Below are positions 56,647-64,000 of a stretch of DNA of 64,000 nt, in pieces; position 1 is the first letter of the stretch, and each line of letters starts with the position of its first letter. The position numbers were made by a program, and so were the translations under genes. The notes under the pieces were generated by a model that searched no databases, was not told the DNA's origin, and was given only the letters and a program-made list of their open reading frames with translations. This DNA is from Bacteroidota bacterium (lineage in GTDB: Bacteria; Bacteroidota; Bacteroidia; AKYH767-A; OLB10). Location: NCBI GenBank assembly GCA_016713525.1, contig JADJOZ010000033.1, forward strand, positions 310,001-374,000, in the 5' to 3' direction.

Positions 56647-58150
56647 CTACTCCTTATAAACCACCACCTTTTTATTCCCTCTCTCACCACCACTAGTTAT
56701 CACACAATTATATACTCCACTCGAAATACTTTTAGGCAGACTCACCTCCTGCATGGTACTCCAATGTGGCAGGTTCATTTCATATATTCGTCGACCGTTA
56801 ATATCAAATACTTCAAGTTTTCCGGGTTGGTTTTGGGGGAGGAGGTAAGTGATTTTAAAATTACCACTGGTAGGATTTGGTGCCACATTAAATTGGAATT
56901 TATGTCCTCCAACCTCCTCAATGCCGGTAGTGAGACATGGACACCCCAAAGTGGTATCACACCTAAATAGTAATTGGGATGGTTCGGTACAGAACGCAGT
57001 TGCGCATAGCCCAAATCAATTGCGTGCTGTTGCACATCGCATGCGATACCTGCACTGTCAGGATAGTTAATTTCATGAATGTGCTGTACTCCACTCCCAC
57101 TAGTGACATAAATTTTTCCGTTGGCAGCTAGGTACATATTCATAAACGTAGTTCCACAGCAAGTGCTTCCTACGGGTGATATAAAACCATCATATTGAGC
57201 AACTGTGTCTACGGAAAAATCATTCATATCAATTTGAAAAATGAAATTACTGTTACAGGCGTAGGCCAAATTGCCAGATGCTGAAAAAGCCAAACCCCAT
57301 AAATATGAGTTAGGTGAAGGCTCAATAGAATTCATATTGCTGATTGTGCCCGTACATCTGTTGAAGTCAAAGATTAGCACGGAACCATTTTGCGACAGAT
57401 CCCCTGAACCTTGATCACGGGGAAGGCAATACATCATCTTGTCACCTCTGGTAGAAAACCAAAGAAGAAACATTACCAACTCTATTAGAAGGAAAGCCAA
57501 TGGGCTGAACAAAAAAAGTATCTATTCCTGTTGAAGAAATTAAAAAAGTAAATAATTCCGGTTGTCTATCTCGCATAGCAACCACCCACCAATCTCTCCC
57601 GTTGGCATGCCTACAAGCCCCAATTCCCCAACTTAAAGTGTCCACCAATATTGTGTCATTTTTGTTTACAACTGATCCAAATCCACCATCAAGAGACATG
57701 TCAATTGATGTAAGATATAATCCTGATAGGCTGGAAACAGAGTTGACCATAAAGTTGTATGCAATAAAATAAAATTATTTGTGTTGTTTGGAAAAGGCAG
57801 AATCACATTTCCAAAACTTAATGGAAACCCATTTGGCCAATTTGAAGTGAATGGACTGGGATTCAACCCCCCGCCATTCAACATGGTATCTCCCGTGGCG
57901 CTTGCAATCCAAATACCGTTACTGGACATGAGAAGATTACCACCTGCATCACTGATATTGGCTTGGGTGCCTTTGAAAACCATTTTCTATTTTCATTAAT
58001 AAGGGAATAGCTTCCCGAATCAAACAGTATCCGACCTTTGGGATCCTGAAAAAAATTGTAGCTGCCCAATAGCCATTGATGATTATTTCCCTGCCCATAT
58101 CCGATAGTGTATGATAATATAAATAACAATATAATTAATATTTTTTTCAT
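56647..58150 (-). CDS. 'A'-type T9SS protein A3' (near-identical to the copy at 62445), several frameshifts
   Basis: Signal peptide MKKILIILLFILSYTIGYG, GNNHQWLLGSYNFF, ISDAGGNLLMSSNGIWIAS, GACRHANGRDWWVVAMRDRQ, FDFNRCTGTISN, QLRSVPNHPNYYLG and a T9SS sorting domain ending KKVVVYKE. The frame changes at about 57982, 57729, 57455, 57385-57400 and 56961. At each place the copy at 62445-63951 differs by one or two bases and is open. Corrected length about 500 aa. Start ATG overlaps the stop of the truncated B gene (ATGA). Confidence 0.85.
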
Positions 58151-58551
58151 CTGATAATCGTTAGCTTTTCAGTTTGTGGTTTTTGTCCTGAGAATATCCA
58201 TTCCACTACGTAAATTCCCTGATCAAAATGGATTATGTTTATCTCTAATGCTAAAGACGAATTATTTATAACTTGATCCAAAATAATCCGACCAGTAATA
58301 TCTTTGATCGTAATTTGACTCGAACCTAATTCCATTTCACTGAACACAATATTCACGGTTTCATTGGCCGGATTAGGCTGAAGAGAAAACGATGGATTTT
58401 TAATCAAATTAGATTGACTTTGCGATTCTTTGTAAATTCCGACAGCCTGACAAGCAGCCTCATCATTGAAAGTCAAAGTTTCATCCAACATCCAAATAAG
58501 GTTTCTTGCTCTGAAAACAGCTTTGCCAACGCTATTGTTTGTTCGCAACAT
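58147..58551 (-). CDS. Truncated 'B'-type gene: C-terminal part only
   Basis: 134 aa, MLRTNNSVGKAVFRARN... to ...QTEKLTIIR. It matches only the last part of B1/B2 (RARNLIWMLDETLTFNDEAACQAVGIYK) plus the T9SS sorting domain (LQPNPANETVNIVF, ITIKDITGRIIL, FDQGIYVVEWIF). No signal peptide, beta-helix or coiled coil. The ATG lies 5 bp after the A stop codon (58557), so an internal deletion has brought the B end against the preceding A gene. It may still be translated by reinitiation, but without export it would not reach T9SS. Confidence 0.82.
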   Translation of the reverse strand: MLRTNNSVGKAVFRARNLIWMLDETLTFNDEAACQAVGIYKESQSQSNLIKNPSFSLQPNPANETVNIVFSEMELGSSQITIKDITGRIILDQVINNSSLALEINIIHFDQGIYVVEWIFSGQKPQTEKLTIIR

Positions 58552-58556
58552 AGCTG

Positions 58557-60073
58557 TTATTCTTTATAAACCACCACCTTCTTGCTTCCTCTCTCACCAC
58601 CACTTGTTATCGTACAATTATAAACTCCACTCGAAATACTTTTCGGCAAAATAACCTCCTGCATGGTACTCCAATGCGGTAAATTCATTTCGTATATGCG
58701 CCGACCGTTAATGTCAAATACTTCAAGTTGGCCGGGTTGATTTTGAGGGAGGAGGTAAGTGATTTTGAAATTGCCGTTTGTAGGATTAGGTGCCACATTA
58801 AATTGGAAATCATGACTACCATGCTCTTCAATACCGGTGGTAAGACAAGGACACCCCAAAGTAGTGTCGCAGCCTAAATAGTAATTGGGGTGGTTGGGTA
58901 CGGAGCGGAGGTGAAGGTAATCGACCAGATCAATTGCATGTTGCTGTACATCACATGCAAGCCCTGCGCTATCCGGGTAATTTATAACTGTTAAATGCTG
59001 CACACTGCTTCCACTTGTTACATAAATTTTACCATTAGCGGCTAAGATACATATTCCAAAATGAAGTTGCGCAGCATGGATCTCCCGGTGGGGATATAAA
59101 TCCATCATACACAGCAACTGTATCAACATTCAAATTATCAGTGTCGATTTGAAAAATACGAGTGCTGGTGCAGGCATAAATGTATTTGCCGGAAGGGCTG
59201 AATGAATTTCCAAACAAATATTTAGAATCCGAAAGCTTGATTGTTCGCGGATTTGAAAAATTGCCATTACATCGGTCAAAACCAACAATACTATAGAACT
59301 GTTTGATGAGTCCATAGGAAGGGAGTTTTCTGGAAAATATGTTGTAGAAGCAAATAGATTCCCACTCGAAGAAAATGATAATTGTGATGAATTACCCCAA
59401 GGAAACGGTTGAAAGCCTAAATTTTGTGACGTGATAGAAATAATACCTGAGTTGGTAAATAATATCTTAAAAATTAAATCAGAACTATCCTTCATCATAA
59501 CTACCCACCAATCTTGTCCATTCGCATGTCTGCAAGCTCCTATTCCCCAATTTAAAGTATCTTGAAAAAGAATAACATTTTTCTGAATTACAGACCCTAA
59601 ACCTGTATCTTGTGTCAAGTCAATTTCAGAGTAAAATAGTTCTCTAGCCTGAGAATATACGCCATTAAAAGTAGCAGTGTGATGAAACAAAGCAAACTTA
59701 CTTGTGTCTGCTGGAAATGGCAGAAAGATGTTATTATAAGTCATAGGAAGTCCAAATTGCCAATTTGGAGTAATACCCCCCGGATTCAACCCGCCACCAT
59801 TCAACATAGTATCCCCTGTGGCATTGGCTATCCAAATACCGTTACTTGCCATTAGTAAATTTCCATTTGAATCGCTGATGTTGGCTTGAGTGCCTAGAAA
59901 CGGCATTTTCCTAAATTCAGTCTGAAGTGTTATTGAATTGTTGTCGATAAACATTCTCCCTTTTGGATCTTGCAAGAAATAATAATTCCCTAATAACCAT
60001 TGGTGATTATAACCCTGACCAGTTGTTGTGAATGCATATAAAAGGAAACTAAAATTAATTTTATTTTTCTCAT
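58557..60073 (-). CDS. 'A'-type T9SS protein A2', frameshifted
   Basis: Begins MRKIKLILVSF at 60073; one base is missing in the signal peptide (about 60030), after which it reads YAFTTTGQGYNHQWLLGNYYF. Then ISDSNGNLLMASNGIWIANA, GACRHANGQDWWVVMMKD, further frame changes near 59280, 59200 and 59040, LHLRSVPNHPNYYLGCDTT, Cys pair and T9SS sorting domain. More diverged from the other A genes in the middle part than they are from each other. ATGA overlap with the B1 stop. Confidence 0.82.
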
Positions 60074-62372
60074 TTGATAATTACAATTTTGACAGGTGTA
60101 AAATTTATAAACCTGATTGGACAGTTAATGTGTAAACACCGGATGGCATTTTTTCACTGGAAATAGTTACTGGATTTGATGTTGAAGTAGTTTTATGTTG
60201 GTAAATTATATTGCCAAGAACATCCATTACGACTAACGAAATAATATCTTCAACCGGAGAATCAAAAATCACTTCGAAACTGTTTCTTGCCGGATTAGGT
60301 TGAACTGATATTTTGTTAATTGGTTTAATTGAAGTTGAAGAATGTTGTGTATTACGATAAATTCCTGAAGCTTCACAAATCGAATTGTCGTCAAAAAACA
60401 GGAGTTCATCCAAAAGTTGAAGTAAATTACGTGCTCGTATAACTGCCGGTCCGCCTTTGAATTTGCACTGATTGGCAATAAAGAACAATTGAGAATATCT
60501 GGATTCTATTTGAGCAATGCCTCCTGTTTCAAAAGCTAGATAAGCATCATTTACATTTTTTTCATTTTCATCAGGAATTTGAGTGGGAACAACTGATAAA
60601 TTTGCTGAAATTGCAGCTGCTATCTTTTGGTTTTTGAATTGCTCTTTTGAAGCAATTTCCAATTCCAGTTGACTTTGAATTTCTGAAACTTGTTCTATCA
60701 GTAAATTACGAGCTTCAATGAAACCAGCTTGCATATTGTTTGCTATTAAGCTGTCCAGAATATTGATACTATCAGTAGCAAGAATAAAGCTTTCATGTAA
60801 TTCATTAAACTGTGTACCAAAACTTCCTAACGAAAGCGCTTCATTGATAAGTTTATCCGTATGGAATAAAGTTCCTATTGAGGTTGTACTTTGATCATCA
60901 ACAAAGTCCATGTATTCGGGTCTGCTTTGAGTCAAACCCTCATCATTGACAAAGGTTTCATACAGTTGTTGCTTGGCAATAAATTTAGATTCCGGAATGA
61001 AGTCGCTGGATAGAGTTTCATCATTTACTATCTGCATTCGTAAGTGTTCTTCATCAGTAAGCGGAGTTCTCCACAAACCAGATATGTTGAGCAGTCAAAT
61101 GAACTACCGCTTATTTGTTTTGAAAACCACGATGCATCATCCACATAAAATGGCCCCAAATTATCATCTAGAGGAATCACTGGATTGTGGGAGTTTATAG
61201 ACTGATTGGTGGAAAAGAGTGAAAGCGATAAATTTGTATTTGGTTGCCAATTCATATTTACTGCTCCGTATCCGCTTAAATAACTAGCTGAATCTAACCA
61301 GACATTTCCATGATACTCCGGCATAGGGATAGTAATAGGAGGTTGTTGACTGATAACGGCTGCAGAATTGAGATATAGTCCGGTGTAATGCACTCCAATT
61401 GTATTGCCTCTGAAATCAGTGTCGGCATTACCTCCGCCAAAAAAGACACCTTTATGATGGCCACTGGTAGTATTACATGTGATGGTTGTTTTGTCGCTCA
61501 GTGATATATCAATTCCTGTAGAGTACGTATATAAAGGATTATTTGCCGAAGTTACCGAATTACAGCTTACAACAGAAGAATCGGCATTATTTAATAGAAT
61601 TCCATAGTTGCTTGTTGATTGCGTAAAAGCCGGTTGGGTCAAAACATTTCCAGTGATTACTACATATTTGGCATTTTGGGATGTAATCCCATAGCTGGAT
61701 TTATAGTCAATGATATTGCCATCTATGGTATATCTCGCATTTCCTGAAGTGTTTTCAGATAAATATATTGCAGCAGATGCACTCAAGGTTGAATTGATAT
61801 TTATGAAATTCTCTCTAACCGAAATTCCAGCAGACCCTGCATTATTCATCAGGTCAATTCCTCTGAAATAAGCATTGATCGTGTTGGATGAAATCTCGGC
61901 AGTCAGGGTATCGATACAATTTCTCATGTGCACACCATAGCGTACTGTATCCATAAGAACTCCACGAACAGTAGTTTGCTATTGGATGTGTAAATTCCAT
62001 AAATGTTATTGTAAAAATAATTGTTGGATGTCACATGTAAAGAAGATGGAGCCTGACTTAATTCTGAAATCACATTGATTCCTTTTGCGTGATCGGAGGT
62101 ACTTGTCGGAGCCGTAGCGTCTTTCAGCATGTCGATAAAATCATTGTTTTCGCAAGTAATCCAACTGACTTTCCCTACTATACTTCTCATCATGTTAAAA
62201 AATACATTTTTCAAGGCCTGTCGTTCCAATGGTTCCTACCCAGCGGTTGGTTTCCACACCTGACATGGGAATGGAACCGAAAGCGGCCTGACCGTTATAG
62301 CGGGGCAGGAATTGATTTTTTGAAACTGAATGCAAAACATACCTGCGCCGGAGGGATCTCCGATCCTGACAA
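60070..62372 (-). CDS. 'B'-type beta-helix T9SS protein B1, headless, several frameshifts
   Basis: Same layout as B2: no signal peptide, first readable part FLPRYNGQAAFGSIPMSGVE, beta-helix repeats, coiled-coil (LIEQVSEIQSQLELEIASKE), a helical FETGGIAQIESRYSQLFF segment that B2 lacks, and T9SS domain. The frame changes at about 62315, 61975, 61065 and 60107; after the last one the end reads INFTPVKIVIIK, stop 60070-60072. The stop overlaps the next A start as ATGA. At least 85% similar to B2 by eye. Confidence 0.8.
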
Positions 62373-62400
62373 CCCAAATGCACGGATCTCTGATCCGCCT
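62338..62400. repeat. Double-hairpin repeat, copy 2
   Basis: Same as 56538-56602: palindromes GGATCTCCGATCC (62354-62366) and CGGATCTCTGATCCG (62383-62397). Confidence 0.82.
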
Positions 62401-62444
62401 TTTCACCCAAACACTTTTGTCGCAGCATCTTTATACCAAAATCT

Positions 62445-63951
62445 CTACTCCTTATAAACCACCACCTTTTATTCCCTCTCTCACCACCACTTGTAATCAC
62501 ACAATTATAAACTCCACTCGAGATACTTTTCGGCAGACTCACCTCCTGCATGGTACTCCAATGTGGCAGGTTCATTTCATATATTCGTCGACCGTTAATA
62601 TCAAATACTTCAAGTTTTCCGGGTTGGTTTTGGGGGAGGAGGTAAGTGATTTTAAAATTACCACTGGTAGGATTTGGTGCCACATTAAATTGGAATTCAT
62701 GTCCTCCAACCTCCTCAATGCCGGTAGTGAGACATGGACACCCCAAAGTGGTATCACACCCTAAATAGTAATTAGGATGGTTCGGTACAGAACGCAGTTG
62801 CGCATAGCCCAAATCAATTGCGTGCTGTTGCACATCGCATGCGATACCTGCACTGTCAGGATAGTTAATTTCATGAATGTGCTGTACTCCACTCCCACTA
62901 GTGACATAAATTTTCCGTTGGCAGCTAGGTACATATTCATAAACGTAGTTCCACAGCAAGTGCTTCCTACGGGTGATATAAAACCATCATATTGAGCAAC
63001 TGTGTCTACGGAAAAATCATTCATATCAATTTGAAAAATGAAATTACTGTTACAGGCGTAGGCCAAATTGCCAGATGCTGAAAAAGCCAAACCCCATAAA
63101 TATGAGTTAGGTGAAGGCTCAATAGAATTCATATTGCTGATTGTGCCCGTACATCTGTTGAAGTCAAAGATTAGCACGGAACCATTTGCGACAGATCCCC
63201 CTGAACCTTGATCACGGGGAAGGCAATACATCATCTTGTCACCTCTGGTAGAGAAAACCAAAGAAGAAACATTACCAACTCTATTAGAAGGAAAGCCAAT
63301 GGGCTGAACAAAAAAAGTATCTATTCCTGTTGAAGAAATTAAAAAAGTAAATAATTCCGGTTGTCTATCTCGCATAGCAACCACCCACCAATCTCTCCCG
63401 TTGGCATGCCTACAAGCCCCAATTCCCCAACTTAAAGTGTCCACCAATATTGTGTCATTTTTGTTTACAACTGATCCAAATCCACCATCAAGAGACATGT
63501 CAATTGATGTAAGATATAATCCTGATAGAGCTGGAAACAGAGTTGACCATAAAGTTGTATGCAATAAAATAAAATTATTTGTGTTGTTTGGAAAAGGCAG
63601 AATCACATTTCCAAAACTTAATGGAAACCCATTTGGCCAATTTGAAGTGAATGGACTGGGATTCAACCCCCCGCCATTCAACATGGTATCTCCCGTGGCG
63701 CTTGCAATCCAAATACCGTTACTGGACATGAGAAGATTACCACCTGCATCACTGATATTGGCTTGGGTGCCTTTGAAAACCATTTTTCTATTTTCATTAA
63801 TAAGGGAATAGCTTCCCGAATCAAACAGTATCCGACCTTTGGGATCCTGAAAAAAATTGTAGCTGCCCAATAGCCATTGATGATTATTTCCCTGCCCATA
63901 TCCGATAGTGTATGATAATATAAATAACAATATAATTAATATTTTTTTCAT
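62445..63951 (-). CDS. 'A'-type T9SS protein A1, two frameshifts
   Basis: The cleanest member: 63951 down to about 62911 is open, with signal peptide MKKILIILLFILSYTIGYG, NHQWLLGSYNFF, GGGLNPSPFTSNWPNG, GACRHANGRDWWVVAMRD, FDFNRCTGTISN and a DGFISPVGSTCCGTTFMNMY segment. One T is missing at about 62911 and one at about 62467; the near-identical copy at 56647 has both. The end is HAIDLGYAQLRSVPNHPNYY, Cys pair, and T9SS domain to VVYKE. The start overlaps the stop of a B gene whose end is at the window edge. Confidence 0.87.
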
Positions 63952-64000
63952 CTGATAATCGTTAGCTTTTCAGTTTGTGGTTTTTGTCCTGAGAATATCC
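63948..64000 (-). CDS. C-terminal end of another 'B'-type gene (window edge)
   Basis: The last 17 codons (WIFSGQKPQTEKLTIIR) are identical to the end of the truncated B gene at 58147. It runs off the right edge, so it is unknown whether it is full length. ATGA overlap with the A1 start. Confidence 0.8.
   Translation of the reverse strand, partial: IFSGQKPQTEKLTIIR

Larger units (their letters stand above)
56413..58200 (-). repeat. 1.8-kb segmental duplication, left copy
   Basis: Almost identical to 62212-64000: B 5' end, double hairpin, entire A gene and end of the preceding B gene. Differences are mainly one- or two-base indels, with a few substitutions near the A 3' end. The right copy runs to the window edge, so the true length is unknown. 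Confidence 0.87.
62212..64000 (-). repeat. 1.8-kb segmental duplication, right copy
   Basis: Partner of 56413-58200, about 5.8 kb away in the same orientation. Reaches the right edge of the window. Confidence 0.87.

Noticed and set aside
56439..56693. Arg-rich open frame over the A2/B2 junction
   Set aside because: Out-of-frame reading through the double-hairpin repeat; it exists only because the hairpin contains no stop in that frame.
1..64000. tRNA or rRNA genes
   Set aside because: I looked through the intergenic regions for T-loop (GGTTCGAATCC-like) and cloverleaf patterns and saw none; a tRNAscan run would be decisive.

Overview
The window looks like a chromosomal segment of a low-GC member of the Bacteroidota. 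Supporting signs are type IX secretion (T9SS) C-terminal sorting domains on many secreted proteins, a PorE-like OmpA protein, an ECF sigma/FecR pair, a CarboxypepD_reg/TonB-dependent receptor, the N-DAHPS/C-chorismate-mutase fusion, SxxC/AxxC lipoproteins, and promoters of the TTTG-N17-23-TAnnTTTG type. I saw no rRNA, tRNA or CRISPR array.

Layout. 1-8.9 kb: edge-truncated Cys/Met-metabolism PLP enzyme, dxs, small secreted proteins, a PKD/T9SS protein and a DUF5686-like outer-membrane protein. 8.9-14.7 kb: queD, then a tight GH20 hexosaminidase - cutC - GH2 beta-mannosidase run that suggests glycoprotein glycan breakdown. 15-28 kb: acetyl-CoA synthetase, a small-protein/nucleotidyltransferase pair, a DUF6544-like membrane protein with a decayed partial copy 2 kb downstream, an S74-chaperone T9SS protein, a PIG-L deacetylase, a serine hydrolase, an ICMT-like methyltransferase, a beta-barrel and an SBBP-repeat T9SS protein. 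28-37 kb: mostly housekeeping (purQ, purD, acyl-CoA carboxylase beta, DAHP synthase/chorismate mutase, M48 protease, phosphoglucose/phosphomannose isomerase). 37-51 kb: PorE-like protein, sigma/FecR/STN-repeat protein trio, MntA/HepT toxin-antitoxin pair, TonB receptor, aldo/keto reductase, lipB, serine hydrolase and a 3'-5' exonuclease.

51-64 kb is the most unusual part. On the minus strand two kinds of secreted T9SS protein alternate: 'A' (about 490 aa, N-terminal NHQWLLG motif, propeller-like body) and 'B' (beta-helix plus coiled coil). In every visible case the B stop and the next A start overlap as ATGA, so translation is probably coupled. The array holds four A genes and three B genes plus a B end at the window edge. 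One A gene is split by an IS1182-type element with 4-bp target duplication, one B gene is reduced to its C-terminus, and two B genes start headless at the same double-hairpin repeat. A block of about 1.8 kb is almost identical at a 5.8-kb period.

Caution on quality: about a dozen genes carry single-base indels, most of them in or beside short homopolymers, including essential ones (dxs). The two near-identical A copies differ from each other mainly by such indels. This looks like uncorrected long-read consensus error rather than mass gene decay. Two in-frame GAA-TAA stops (sugar isomerase, FecR) are a separate kind of lesion. For broken genes I give the span of the reconstructed gene and say where the frame changes.

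Intergenic regions carry dispersed repeats: a ~245-bp stem-loop element in two copies, TATCAT-type and GGATTAA-type short repeats, and a ~28-bp CGAAATTT...CAGAAAT element in four copies.
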